Assembly: GCA_017540945.1 (NCBI GenBank)
Contig: JAFYAB010000016.1
Span: 1-64,000 of the forward strand
Direction: 5' to 3'
Length of the DNA: 64,000 nt
Source of the DNA: Oscillospiraceae bacterium
GTDB lineage: Bacteria; Bacillota_A; Clostridia; Oscillospirales; Oscillospiraceae
This document shows positions 1-8,423 of this stretch, in pieces (position 1 is the first letter of the stretch; every line of letters begins with the position of its first letter). Under the pieces are notes generated by a model. The model saw nothing but the letters and a program-made list of their open reading frames with translations, did not search any database and was not told the DNA's origin. The translations under genes were made by a program, and so were the position numbers.

Positions 1-171
1 ACGCCAGCCCTGAGATTCCTTGACAAGGAAAGCGGTCTCGGATAGATTGTTCTCCATCGCCAGCTTCATCATGGAGGCGTCCGGCGGCCAGCGGTCCATC
101 ACGCAGACTGCTGCCGGATTTCCGGAGAACGGCCTGTCCGTAAAGGCATCAACGATAAATTGCTTCATCAT
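1..171 (-). CDS. PhzF-family protein, N-terminal part only
   Basis: Only the first 57 codons lie inside the window; the gene runs off the left edge. The visible start reads QFIVDAFTDRPFSGNPAAVC, the strongly conserved opening of PhzF-family proteins, which have a diaminopimelate-epimerase-like fold and act as isomerases or epimerases on small metabolites. The substrate cannot be told from this part. Two ATG codons stand in tandem (171-169 and 168-166) behind a GGAGG spaced five bases from the first, which I take as the start. Upstream on the same strand lies a nitroreductase gene with a short gap, so the two may be co-transcribed. Confidence 0.85.
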   Translation of the reverse strand, partial: MMKQFIVDAFTDRPFSGNPAAVCVMDRWPPDASMMKLAMENNLSETAFLVKESQGWR

Positions 172-192
172 CGTGTCCTCCTAAAACCTCAT

Positions 193-705
193 TTACAGGA
201 AAACCACGGTTTCCGAAAGCGGTTTTCTGTTCGCGTGGTTCGGCAGCGGGCCGGCGCCCTCCGCGGCGTAACCCAGATCCAGCACCATGAGGACTTCCTC
301 ATGTTCGGGCAGACCGAGAGACGCAGCCAGCTTGTCCGGATCGAAATAATTGAGCCAACAGCTGTCCACGCCCTCGTCGGCGGCAGCCAGGATCAGATGT
401 GTGGCGACGATGGATGCGTCCTCCACGCCGGAGTTCCGCTTTCCGCCGGGATAGGTGAAGACGTTGTTTTTATCGAACGCCACCACCAGGACAGTCGGCG
501 CACCGTAACGGCAGGGCGTCGCCGCGTCGATCTTCGCCAGCAGCACAGGGGATTGGATCACGTAGACCTTCTGCTCCTGGAGATTTTTTGCGGTAGGCGC
601 AAGGCGGCCTGCCTCAAGGATCGCGTTCAGCTTTTCCGGCTCCACCTGGCGGTCGGAAAACTTTTTACAGGAATAACGGCGCTGAATGACTTCTTTGAAT
701 TCCAT
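193..705 (-). CDS. Nitroreductase family protein (FMN-dependent)
   Basis: A 170-residue protein of the short nitroreductase class, which uses FMN and NAD(P)H to reduce nitro groups, quinones or related acceptors in the cytoplasm. Family marks are RRYSCKKFSD near the start (FMN phosphate contact region), LAPTAKNLQ about residue 35-43, and GVDSCWLNYF in the second half. The start at 705 is chosen because AAGGAGATTTTTCC precedes it at good spacing; an upstream in-frame ATG at 738 lacks such a site. A second, divergent nitroreductase lies at 4210-4728, again next to a copy of the ABC exporter sequence, so the two neighbourhoods may derive from one duplication. The substrate is unknown. Confidence 0.85.
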   Translation of the reverse strand: MEFKEVIQRRYSCKKFSDRQVEPEKLNAILEAGRLAPTAKNLQEQKVYVIQSPVLLAKIDAATPCRYGAPTVLVVAFDKNNVFTYPGGKRNSGVEDASIVATHLILAAADEGVDSCWLNYFDPDKLAASLGLPEHEEVLMVLDLGYAAEGAGPLPNHANRKPLSETVVFL

Positions 706-752
706 AGGAAAAATCTCCTTTCTGAATGATTGAATCACGGCAGTCGTGCTTC

Positions 753-2497
753 TCAGACGACGCCTTTGGCTGCGCTGCTTTGAATGTTGTTCATACGGGC
801 GTAGCTCCCGCCGAGAGCCACCAGCTCCTCGTGGGTACCCTCTTCGGTGACGCGGCCCTCCTCGATAACCAGGATCTTGTCGGCGTTCCGGATCGTGGAG
901 AGGCGATGGGCGATGGCGATGATGGTCCGGCTGCCTGCGATCCCGGCGATAGCCCGCTGAATCTGCTGCTCCGTTTCCACGTCCACCGAGGCCGTGGCCT
1001 CGTCCAGGATCACGATGGGTGAACGCCGCAGAATGGCCCGAGCAATGGCGACGCGCTGCTTCTGTCCGCCGGAAAGCCGCAGACCGCGCTCCCCGACCTG
1101 GGTCTCATACCCGTCCGGCATGGCAAGGATATCCTCATGGATGTTGGCAGCCTTGGCGGAGTCCATGATTTCCTCCATGGTCGCCTCGGGTACCGCATAG
1201 CCGATGTTCTCTGCGATGGTGCCGTTGAAGAGGAAGGTGTCCTGCAGCACCGGGGAGATGTTTCGACGCAGGCTTTCCAGCGTGACGCCGGAAATGTCAT
1301 GCCTGTCAATGAGAATGCTGCCTTCATTGGGTTCATAAAAGCGGGAGATGAGCTGGGTCAGCGTGGTCTTACCCACGCCTGTAGGGCCCACCAGGGCCAG
1401 CATCTTTCCAGGCTTCACATGGAAAGACACGTCCCGTAGAACAGGGATCTTGTCGTCATAGGAAAAGCTCACATGCTCAAAGCGCAGATCGCCCCGGACG
1501 TTTTCCAGCGGAGCGGCGTCGGTCCGGTCTTCAATCTCGCAGGGAGCGTCCAGTACGGCCAGCACCCGTTCGGCGCCCGCCAGGGACTGCTGCATGCCTT
1601 CCAGCAGATTGGCGAGGCCCGTTACCGGGCCGTAGAACAGGCTCAGATACAGGAGGAATGCAACGATATCCGCCACGGACAGCCCCTCCCGGTAGGCCAT
1701 GAGCCCGCCAAAGCCGACCACCAGAATCGTGCCGATGGAGGAGATGAACTCCACCGAGGGGTGAAAAATCGCGCTGATCTTCAGGGCGTGAAGCATGGCC
1801 CGGACGTGCTCGAAGTTTCGTTCGTTGACCCGCTCCGTCTCGTATTCCTCCCGGCCGAAGGACTGGATCTCATGGACGCCGGAGAGATTATCCTGGAGCT
1901 TGGCGTTGAGCTCGCCCATCTTCTTCTGGGAGATTCGGAAGAAGGGCCGGACCTTTTTGGAGAAGATCACGCCGGAAATCAGAATCAAGGGGATGGGGGC
2001 GCAGGTGATCAGGGCCAGCTTCGGGTTGATGGTCAGCAGCATGATCAGCACGCCCAGGAAGGTGACCAGATTCGTGATGCTCTCCGGGATCATGTGGGCG
2101 TATAGAAGTTCAAAGTCCCGGGTATCGTTGACCACCCGGCTCATCAAATCGCCGGTCTGCTTGTCGTGGAAGTAGCCCAGGTGCATCCGCTCCAGCTTGT
2201 CGTAGACCCGGGTGCGCAGGTCACCCACCAAGTACCAGGCGGCTTTGTGGGAGAGATAGCTGCTCAGAAAGCGGAACAGGACCCGCAGCAGATACAGCCC
2301 CAACAGCACCGCAGTCAGGACCCCGATCCTGTGAAGTCCCGCCTCATCCACTCCGCGTTCCACTACGCCGGTCATGGCGGAGAGGGCCTTAGGCGCGGCC
2401 AGATTCACGCCAGTCAGCGCCAGGGTGGAGAGATTGCGATGACGTACAGGGTCTTGTACCGAATAGCCTCGCGGCTCAGGCGCCAAAGCATTTTCAT
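753..2497 (-). CDS. ABC exporter half-transporter with a frameshift in its first codons
   Basis: A fused membrane-plus-ATPase exporter of the multidrug/lipid type. The body shows Walker A GPTGVGKTT, signature LSGGQKQR, Walker B IVILDEATASVD and the H-loop in IAHRLSTIR, after about six membrane segments. An uninterrupted frame covers 753-2486, but its first residues do not look like a transporter. Reading from the ATG at 2497, behind GGGAGGAC, gives MKMLWRLSREA then RYKTLYVIAI, and the frame is lost near 2432. Comparison with the partial copy at 3809-4190 shows one G missing there. So either the protein starts abnormally, the gene is inactivated, or the base was lost in sequencing. No partner half-transporter is next to it. 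Confidence 0.85.
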
Positions 2498-2554
2498 GGG
2501 ATCCGTCCTCCCATCTGTTCAGATTTTCTGTCGTTCAAAAAGGATGACAGCGAC

Positions 2555-3208
2555 TCAGTAGTTTTCCTTTCGGACCTCAAAATAAGCTTGCGGATGCTTG
2601 CAGACGGGGCAGATCTCCGGTGCCGCGGTCCCGACCACCACGTGGCCGCAGTTTCGGCATTCCCACATAGTCACGCCGCTTTTTTTAAAGACCGCCTTGG
2701 TCTCCACGTTCTTCAGCAGGGCGCGGTAGCGCTCCTCATGCAGCTTTTCGATGGCCGCGACGCCGCGGAACTGGGCGGCCAGCTCGGCGAAGCCCTCCTC
2801 CTCGGCCTCCCGGGCCATCCGTTCATACATGTCCGTCCATTCGGCGTTCTCCCCCTCCGCTGCGTGCAGGAGGTTTTCAGCGGTGTCTCCCAGCTCTCCC
2901 AGGGCCTTGAACCAAAGCTTCGCGTGCTCCTTCTCGTTCTCCGCCGTCTGCAGGAAGAGGGCCGCGATCTGCTCGTAGCCGGCCTTTTTGGCAACGGAGG
3001 CGAAGTAAGTATACTTGTTTCTCGCCTGGGACTCGCCCGCAAAGGCCTCCCAGAGGTTTTTCTCGGTCCTGGTCCCGGCATAGGGATTCTTCTTTTTCTC
3101 CTCCAGCTTCTTAAACTTTTCCGCCGGCTGCTTGCACACCGGACATTTCTCCGGGGGCTGCTCCCCCTCGTGAACGTAGCCGCAGATCGTACATACCCAT
3201 TTTGCCAT
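2555..3208 (-). CDS. Rubrerythrin with rubredoxin-like domains at both ends
   Basis: A 217-residue peroxide-scavenging diiron protein of anaerobes. A rubredoxin-like iron site lies at the N-terminus (WVCTICGY then CPVC), a four-helix diiron domain in the middle with Glu/His ligands visible in [34 protein letters not shown] and IEKLHEERY, and a second rubredoxin-like site at the C-terminus (WECRNCGH then CPVC). Classical rubrerythrin has only the C-terminal rubredoxin and reverse rubrerythrin only the N-terminal one; this has both. The start at 3208 (MAKWVC) follows GGAGAAACGGAA. Likely role: NADH-linked reduction of hydrogen peroxide in the cytoplasm through rubredoxin-type electron transfer. 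Confidence 0.93.
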   Translation of the reverse strand: MAKWVCTICGYVHEGEQPPEKCPVCKQPAEKFKKLEEKKKNPYAGTRTEKNLWEAFAGESQARNKYTYFASVAKKAGYEQIAALFLQTAENEKEHAKLWFKALGELGDTAENLLHAAEGENAEWTDMYERMAREAEEEGFAELAAQFRGVAAIEKLHEERYRALLKNVETKAVFKKSGVTMWECRNCGHVVVGTAAPEICPVCKHPQAYFEVRKENY

Positions 3209-3306
3209 TTCCGTTTCTCCTTTCAGTTTATTTGTTGTTTCGTGATTCGGGACTATTTTCAACAGTTTCTTTGTCGATTCGACGGGGAACTCCGCTGACG
3301 GCCGGC

Positions 3307-3723
3307 TTAAGGATTGGCAACAAGGGTCTTTGCGAAGTCTGCCGCCGCCTTCAGATCTGCTTCATTGGGTCTGCCCTTGTGGATGCCCTTGAATTCGCCT
3401 TTGCAGTGGAACTCCCTTTTGTCCATGGGAATCCCGAGCTTGTCCGCCTCGGCCTTGACCTTCTTCCAGGTGGAGTTCAACATGGCGGCTGAACCGAAAT
3501 TGACGATGCGGCCAACCTTGTCTTTCGACAAAGTTTTGAGGAAAGCCCGGATCTCCGGGTCAATGGAAAACGCGTAATAGGAATTGCCAAGGAACAGGAT
3601 ATCGACCGGTTCTGCAACAGGGCTGCTGATGGGAAGCGCCTCCACACCGACTGCCTCCGCCACCGCTTCGGCCAGACGCTTTGTGTTCCCGGTCTTCGTG
3701 TAATACCGGACTGCGATTGTCAT
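3307..3723 (-). CDS. Flavodoxin-like protein
   Basis: A 138-residue protein with a flavodoxin fold. The N-terminal strand and phosphate loop read [20 protein letters not shown], matching the FMN-phosphate loop T/S-x-T-G-N-T of flavodoxins. Later segments [20 protein letters not shown] and [16 protein letters not shown] correspond to the FMN-ring loops of flavodoxin-family redox proteins. Likely an FMN electron carrier or FMN-dependent reductase in the cytoplasm. It lies downstream of a truncated ABC gene copy and upstream of rubrerythrin on the same strand. The redox partner is not evident. Confidence 0.85.
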   Translation of the reverse strand: MTIAVRYYTKTGNTKRLAEAVAEAVGVEALPISSPVAEPVDILFLGNSYYAFSIDPEIRAFLKTLSKDKVGRIVNFGSAAMLNSTWKKVKAEADKLGIPMDKREFHCKGEFKGIHKGRPNEADLKAAADFAKTLVANP

Positions 3724-3808
3724 AACGAGTCATCTCCCTTCTGATATGTATAAATTTTTGTGAGAATAGAACAATTATACAGCAGAGGCTGATTAAAAGC
3801 ATTGTGCT

Positions 3809-4190
3809 GCCCGGGTATCGTTGACCACCCGGCTCATCAGATCGCTGGTCTGCTTGTAGTGAAAGTAGCCCAGATGCATCCTCTCCAGCTTGTAGTAGAC
3901 TCCGGTGCGCAGGTCACCCACCAAGTACCAGGCGGCCTTGTGGGAGAGATATCTGCTCAGAAAGCGGAACAGGACCCGCAGCAGATACAGGCCCACCAAC
4001 ACCGCGGTCAGAAGCCAGATCCGGCGCAGACCTGCCTCGTCCACGCCAGACTCCACCACGCCGGTCATGGCGGGGAAGGCCTTCGGCGCGGCCAGATTTA
4101 CCCCGGTCAGCGTCAGGGTGGAGAGGATCGCGATGACGTACAGGGTCTTGTACCGAATGCCTCGCGGCTCAAATGCCAAAGCATCTTCAT
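3809..4190 (-). pseudogene. 5' fragment duplicate of the ABC exporter gene at 753-2497
   Basis: This stretch repeats the first ~380 bases of the exporter gene (2116-2497) with scattered substitutions and then stops abruptly near 3809 in unrelated sequence, so only about the first third of the membrane domain is encoded. Shared protein text includes LTGVNLAAPKA, LLRVLFRFLS and SHKAAWYLVGDLRT. Reading from the ATG at 4190 gives MKMLWHLSREA and the frame breaks near 4158, where one base present in the other copy is missing; the rest reads cleanly in the next frame. Truncation and the independent frameshift mark it as a broken duplicate. Confidence 0.9.
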
Positions 4191-4209
4191 CGAAACGCCC
4201 TCGGCCGGA

Positions 4210-4728
4210 TCAGGCCCGGTGGATATAGCCTGCCTTCCTGGGGGCGGCGGGTCTGCCCGCGCCGGCAGGCCAGCCGAGGATGCAGTGGCCGATGCCCTCG
4301 TAGTCGCCCTCGATGCCGAGCTCCCGGAGCAGGACCTTGCCCTCCTCGCTGTCAAATTCCTCCTTTGCCCGGTGGATCCAGCAACTGCCGACCCCCAGGG
4401 CGTGGGCTGCCAACATCAGGTTGCCCATGACCAGGCTGCCGTCGTAGAGGTAAGTGGGCACCCGGCGGTCCGCCAGGACAATGATGAGCTCCGGCGCGCC
4501 GTAGAAGGGATCGCCGTCCATGCCCATGACGGCGGCATTCATCTTCGAGAGCCTGTCCCGCAGCGCCCTGTCGGTGACGGCGATCATAACGGGAGACTGC
4601 CTGTCCATGCCGGTGGCGGCGTAGGTGCCCGCCTCCAGGATCTGCTCCAGCACGTCCTCGGGAATCAGCTCCGGCTTGTAGCTCCGGCAGCTCCGGCGCT
4701 CCTTCAGCCCTCTCAAAATCTCGTTCAT
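4210..4728 (-). CDS. Nitroreductase family protein, probable MerR target
   Basis: A 172-residue FMN-dependent nitroreductase. Family marks are LKERRSCRSYKPE at the N-terminus (FMN-binding basic/serine motif), YAATGMDRQSPVMI, and ALGVGSCWIHRAKEEF. The start at 4728 (MNEILRG) follows GGAGGGCAAGGAT. It is transcribed divergently from a MerR-type regulator at 4849, and the shared intergenic region carries a promoter with the stretched 19-bp spacer and dyad typical of MerR control. The gene is therefore probably induced by the MerR protein in response to a redox-active or toxic compound; the inducer is unknown. Its protein differs clearly in sequence from the other nitroreductase at 193-705. Confidence 0.88.
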   Translation of the reverse strand: MNEILRGLKERRSCRSYKPELIPEDVLEQILEAGTYAATGMDRQSPVMIAVTDRALRDRLSKMNAAVMGMDGDPFYGAPELIIVLADRRVPTYLYDGSLVMGNLMLAAHALGVGSCWIHRAKEEFDSEEGKVLLRELGIEGDYEGIGHCILGWPAGAGRPAAPRKAGYIHRA

Positions 4729-4764
4729 ATCCTTGCCCTCCTGCATCAAATTTGGAACGGATGA

Positions 4765-4793
4765 TTGACGATGCATCCGTTGTGGTGTATAAT
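4765..4793 (+). promoter_or_regulatory. Promoter of the merR-type gene
   Basis: TTGACG (4765-4770) and TATAAT (4788-4793) with a 17-bp spacer point toward the regulator starting at 4849. The operator dyad at 4804-4821 lies just downstream of the expected start point, so bound MerR protein would plausibly repress its own gene. Confidence 0.7.
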
Positions 4794-4794
4794 C

Positions 4795-4825
4795 ATTCTA
4801 AATCTTAAAGTTTGCTCTAAGTCAA
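4795..4825 (-). promoter_or_regulatory. MerR-type promoter of the divergent nitroreductase
   Basis: On the minus strand TTGACT (4825-4820) and TAGAAT (4800-4795) are separated by 19 bp. The spacer holds a dyad CTTAGAG-caaa-CTTTAAG (4821-4804). Promoters activated by MerR proteins have exactly this over-long spacer with the operator between the two boxes. It points into the nitroreductase gene starting at 4728. Confidence 0.8.
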
Positions 4826-4848
4826 GAGATTTTTTGGAGGGATGAAGT

Positions 4849-5241
4849 ATGACGTATTCGATCCAGGAGGTCAGCGAAAAGACCGGTCTTTCGGCCCACA
4901 CCCTGCGCTATTACGAGAAAGAGGGTCTGCTCCCGGGGGTGGAGCGCAGTTCCAGCGGCTTCCGCCAGTATTCCGACGCGGACCTGGAGCTGCTGGGCGG
5001 GATCTGCTGTCTCAAAAACACAGGCATGTCTCTGCGGGAGATCGCCCGGTTTATGCAGCTCACCAAGGAGGGCGACAGCACCCTGCGGCAGCGCTGCGCC
5101 CTGCTGGAGGCCCACCGCGGCAAGGTCCTGGCCCGGATGGCGGAGATGCAGTCCTATCTGGACAAGGTCACCCGGAAGCTGAACTGGTACTGCGAAAGGC
5201 TGAAGGATTACGAAACCGATCCGGACCCACGGAAAGAATAA
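4849..5241 (+). CDS. MerR-family transcriptional regulator
   Basis: A 130-residue regulator. The N-terminal winged helix reads TYSIQEVSEKTGLSAHTLRY followed by YEKEGLLPGVERSSSGFRQY, the standard MerR DNA-binding module. Residues ~45-110 form the dimerisation coiled coil ending LDKVTRKLNWYCERLKDYE. It lacks the cysteine set of metal-sensing MerR proteins, so it resembles the drug- or redox-responsive branch paired with nitroreductases and aldo/keto reductases. The ribosome site is TTGGAGGGATGAAGT before the ATG. It is divergent from the nitroreductase at 4210-4728, with a MerR-type operator between them, and is followed by a terminator at 5377. Confidence 0.92.
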   Translation: MTYSIQEVSEKTGLSAHTLRYYEKEGLLPGVERSSSGFRQYSDADLELLGGICCLKNTGMSLREIARFMQLTKEGDSTLRQRCALLEAHRGKVLARMAEMQSYLDKVTRKLNWYCERLKDYETDPDPRKE

Positions 5242-5376
5242 GGCAGGAGCTTTTATGTTGCTGCTTCAGGGCGACACGGAGGCGGCAAAAGCGTTCGTTG
5301 GAAACGACGCTGAGATACTCAATAATACACTCTACAGGATCAAAAGAGCAATTGCAAATAACCCCATAGACGCAGC

Positions 5377-5412
5377 AACGCCTCTGAACCACATCGGCTC
5401 GGAGGCGTTTTT
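5377..5412 (+). terminator. Rho-independent terminator after the MerR-type gene
   Basis: AACGCCTC (5377-5384) pairs with GAGGCGTT (5402-5409), followed by T residues. Confidence 0.8.
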
Positions 5413-5847
5413 GTTATCTCTCTTCGGGTGGACAGGTCTTCGGGAGGATTTCAAAAAAGTTCTTACCGATCCTGCCAGAAAAGTCCCGAAAAATAATCTG
5501 GGACCGCTAAGAATTTCTTAAGAAGCACATGGCCTTCAGGTCTGAGAGGGTGGCCTAAAAACTCCGCACCGGTGGCCCTGAAAGGCCGTTTTCGTTCTCC
5601 ATTGACCACAAATTACGCGGTTACCCCCATAAACCACATGGTTATCCAGCCGATTGTGTCAGCATATCATGGTGTAAATCGAAAAAGGCAGTCCAGTCGT
5701 GACCTATAACAACGAAATACAGCAGTTTTTTTCAGAACAGATAAGGAAATACCAACACTTGCGTTGTATAACAGGTGAACGGGTCAGACGTACCCGACCG
5801 GAAAGTATGTTGTCCCTGCCGGGACCGGATGGAAAGGAGATTTCCCC
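5413..5847 (+). other. Intergenic region with no recognised gene
   Basis: About 435 bases upstream of a lipoprotein gene. A GTG-initiated frame of 50 codons (5699-5850) overlaps the lipoprotein start, but it has no clear ribosome site or recognisable product. I see no riboswitch or clear promoter here. Confidence 0.5.
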
Positions 5848-7095
5848 ATGAAACGGAATCTGATTAAAACGATACTCTGCCTTCTGCTGACAGCTCTGAT
5901 GATCGCCGCCCTGAGCGCCTGCGGCGACTCAGGCACAGAGACGAACACCCACGACGCACCTCAAACAGAAGCCCAAACCGAACTGCGGACAGACTCGCAG
6001 GCGGAGCCCGAGCGGCTGATGACGATCCTGGACCAGGACGGAGGGCGCCTGGGCGGGATCGACGAGCGGGCCGCCTGTACCGCTGCAGACGCTGGGATCT
6101 TGTACAGCGTCTTTGCACCGTCAGAGTATCAGCCCACGGCAACAGCGGAATATCGCTTCATCCGCACAGCCGACCGAAAGGACCTCCTGCTGGGGCGCCT
6201 GGAGGACCAGGGCTATGAGGCGGTCTATGCCCGTACGGAGTTGGACGGAGTCGTCTATACCCTGGCCGTCACCGGCAATCCCATGGACAAAACGCCGGAT
6301 CCGCTCTGGCTGCTGGCGCTGGACCCCGCCGCGGAGACCATGACCAAGTACCAGGTCTCAGAGGACGGCTTCCCCTATGACGCCATGGCGTCTGTCGGCG
6401 GGAAGCTGCTGATCCTGAACCACGAAACCCTTGCAGCCCGCTGCGACAAGCTCCTGGAATTCGACCCGGCCTCCGGCGCGCTGCGGGAGCTTTTGTCCTT
6501 CCCCGACGACGGCACGGTTTCTCTGCGGGGCGTCTGCGCCGCGACGGACGGCTTCTGCCTGCTGCGGCTGCGCTTGGAGAACGGCAATCCCGCGGAGCTT
6601 CTGCTGGACCGCTATGACAACGAGGGCAGGAAGCGCTCGGAGAGATCACTGAACGAGACCCTCATCCCGGCAGCCAAGTCTGTCTCCGGGCTCGTGAACG
6701 AAGCGGACATTCTGAACGAATTCGGCATGATGGTCAGCGGCTTCTCCGTTCAGGAGGACCGGTATCTGTACTACGAGAACTTTGGCACCCTGCGGGCGGT
6801 GCTGGATCTGGATCGCGGAGAGGCCCTGCTGTCGAAGGACGACCTCTGGTGCCTGTCCAGGGGCAGCGGCAGCCCGGCGGTCTACCGCCTGGACTTTGAC
6901 GGGGACAGGGAGAACCCGGAGGTCCTGGCGCTCCGGGATGGTGAATGGGCAGAAGTCTCCTTCGAGCTCAAGGACGAACACAGGATGCTGCGGGTTCTGT
7001 CCCTCTCTCCCGGCGGTACCTGGCTGCTGCAGCTGTCAGACAGCGTCAACGCCTATGATGGCAGCGAGGTCCTGTATCTCCGACAGGAGCCCTGA
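5848..7095 (+). CDS. Secreted lipoprotein of unknown function
   Basis: A 415-residue protein with a lipoprotein signal: KR near the start, a hydrophobic stretch LLLTALMIAAL and the lipobox LSAC, so the mature protein would be lipid-anchored at Cys25 on the outer face of the membrane. A Glu/Gln/Thr-rich linker (about residues 27-55) follows. The rest consists of repeated strand-like units with phrases such as DPLWLLALDPAAETMTKYQV and YEGxxx-like turns resembling a beta-propeller, but I cannot assign a family. The ribosome site GGAAAGGAGATTTCCCC precedes the ATG. It stands alone between terminators. Confidence 0.75.
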   Translation: MKRNLIKTILCLLLTALMIAALSACGDSGTETNTHDAPQTEAQTELRTDSQAEPERLMTILDQDGGRLGGIDERAACTAADAGILYSVFAPSEYQPTATAEYRFIRTADRKDLLLGRLEDQGYEAVYARTELDGVVYTLAVTGNPMDKTPDPLWLLALDPAAETMTKYQVSEDGFPYDAMASVGGKLLILNHETLAARCDKLLEFDPASGALRELLSFPDDGTVSLRGVCAATDGFCLLRLRLENGNPAELLLDRYDNEGRKRSERSLNETLIPAAKSVSGLVNEADILNEFGMMVSGFSVQEDRYLYYENFGTLRAVLDLDRGEALLSKDDLWCLSRGSGSPAVYRLDFDGDRENPEVLALRDGEWAEVSFELKDEHRMLRVLSLSPGGTWLLQLSDSVNAYDGSEVLYLRQEP

Positions 7096-7166
7096 ACATT
7101 ACCGGCCGTGTCAGAGCGGCACACAGCGCGAAAGGACAGCGCAAAGCCAACCGAAACAAAAGCAAA

Positions 7167-7197
7167 ACGGCCAGAGGTGTAAAGATCCCCTGGCCGT
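7167..7197 (-). terminator. Terminator, probably for the leftward glycosyltransferase gene
   Basis: ACGGCCAG (7167-7174) pairs with CTGGCCGT (7190-7197). On the minus strand it is followed by TTTTGCTTTTG, as expected for the gene ending at 7269. It may also serve the rightward lipoprotein gene, though T residues on that side are sparse. Confidence 0.7.
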
Positions 7198-7268
7198 GTG
7201 CTTAGGCTGTTTGGTTTCCCGTATTATATCATCGTCTGTAACCGGTGTTTGGTTTTTTGCCGCCTTGC

Positions 7269-8402
7269 TTATGGTTCGGCAGTCGTCGCCCTGTCAGAAT
7301 GCCCGCAAACGTACGCGGCAATCCGCTCGGCGCCGTCCTGCGGCATGTGCTGCCGCTGGCATTCCTTGACCCGGGCCGCCGTCTTCTCGTCGTAGACCAT
7401 GCGGTCTGCGAATCTGGCTGCCTCGTCAAAGTTCTCCGCCATCATGGACATCCCCAGTTCGCAGAAAAACCGTGCGTTGCGGGTCTCGACGCCGGGGATC
7501 ATCATGGTATGCACCAGGGGCACGTTCACCACCGCAGCCTCCGCGCTGGAGATCCCGCCCGCCTTGGACAGGAGCACGTCCGCGGCCCTCATATACGCGC
7601 TGACCCGGTCGGTGAAGGGCACCGGCCGGACGCGGGGATCCTCGTGCCGGGCCGCGCCCAAGGCGTCCAGCAGCTCCCGGTTGCGCCCCGCCAGGACACA
7701 GAGCAGCATCTCATCGTCCGGGACCTTCAGCAGCTTCTCACACAGACCGATGGCGTCCCCGCAGCCGATGCCGCCCGTCATGATCAGGTAGATCTTCGCC
7801 TCCGCCGGAAGCTCCAGAGAAGCGCGGGCTTCGGCCTTGGTCATCTCCGAACGGAAGGAATCCGCCACCGGCATACCCGTGACGATCAACCGCTCGGCCG
7901 GGATCCCCGCCTGCTCGCACTCCGCCTTGACCCGCTCATGGGGCAGGAAATACGCGTCCAACTCCGTCTCAGCCAGGAAGGGGATGCAGGTATAGTCCGA
8001 AAGGATGCCGTAACAACGGGCCTTCAGCTCCCAGTGCTTCCGAATGAAGGTCAAAGTCTCCATGGGGAAGAGATGGGAACAAACCACAGCGTCGTAGCCG
8101 TTTTTGTTGATTAGGTCGCAGAGCTTGCGGCCGTAGTTCGTATTCATCAAATAGACCGGGGACGTGACACCCAGAGCGCTGACCTTCTCACCGGTCCTGT
8201 ACATCCAGCCGAAGAGGTTCGGCGCTTTGGTGGATATCACGTTGAGCAGCTGCTCCACGCCGATGGGTCCCGGCTCCCCGAAAAGGTGCAGCATGTCGAA
8301 GAAATCCGTCTCCACGCCCATGCGGTCCAGCTGCTGCCGCACCGCCCTGGCGCAGTGATTGTGTCCTTCTCCCGTGCTGCAGCTCAAAAGCAATACCTTC
8401 AT
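7269..8402 (-). CDS. MGDG-synthase/UgtP-like glycosyltransferase
   Basis: A 377-residue glycosyltransferase of the GT28 type that includes plant MGDG synthase and bacterial UgtP/YpfP, which transfer a sugar from a UDP-sugar to diacylglycerol at the membrane. The N-terminus LLLSCSTGEGHNHCARAVRQ is the family's glycine-rich opening with GxGH. The C-terminal nucleotide-sugar domain shows IMTGGIGCGDA, VPFTDRVSAYMRAADVLLSK and AGGISSAEAAVVNVPLV, the donor-binding G-G-x-x-x-x-E segment. Likely role: glycolipid synthesis for the membrane or lipoteichoic acid anchor. The acceptor is inferred from the family. The upstream ribosome site is weak, so the start could be the adjacent ATG at 8405. Confidence 0.87.
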   Translation of the reverse strand: MKVLLLSCSTGEGHNHCARAVRQQLDRMGVETDFFDMLHLFGEPGPIGVEQLLNVISTKAPNLFGWMYRTGEKVSALGVTSPVYLMNTNYGRKLCDLINKNGYDAVVCSHLFPMETLTFIRKHWELKARCYGILSDYTCIPFLAETELDAYFLPHERVKAECEQAGIPAERLIVTGMPVADSFRSEMTKAEARASLELPAEAKIYLIMTGGIGCGDAIGLCEKLLKVPDDEMLLCVLAGRNRELLDALGAARHEDPRVRPVPFTDRVSAYMRAADVLLSKAGGISSAEAAVVNVPLVHTMMIPGVETRNARFFCELGMSMMAENFDEAARFADRMVYDEKTAARVKECQRQHMPQDGAERIAAYVCGHSDRATTAEP

Positions 8403-8423
8403 CATAATAAATTAACCGCATCT

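Noticed and set aside
5255..5521. 88-codon frame after the MerR-type gene
   Set aside because: It runs through a clear Rho-independent terminator (5377-5412) and shows no family features or ribosome site of note.
5699..5850. 50-codon GTG-initiated frame overlapping the lipoprotein start
   Set aside because: Plausible amino-acid text at its beginning, but no clear ribosome site and no recognisable product; kept as intergenic.
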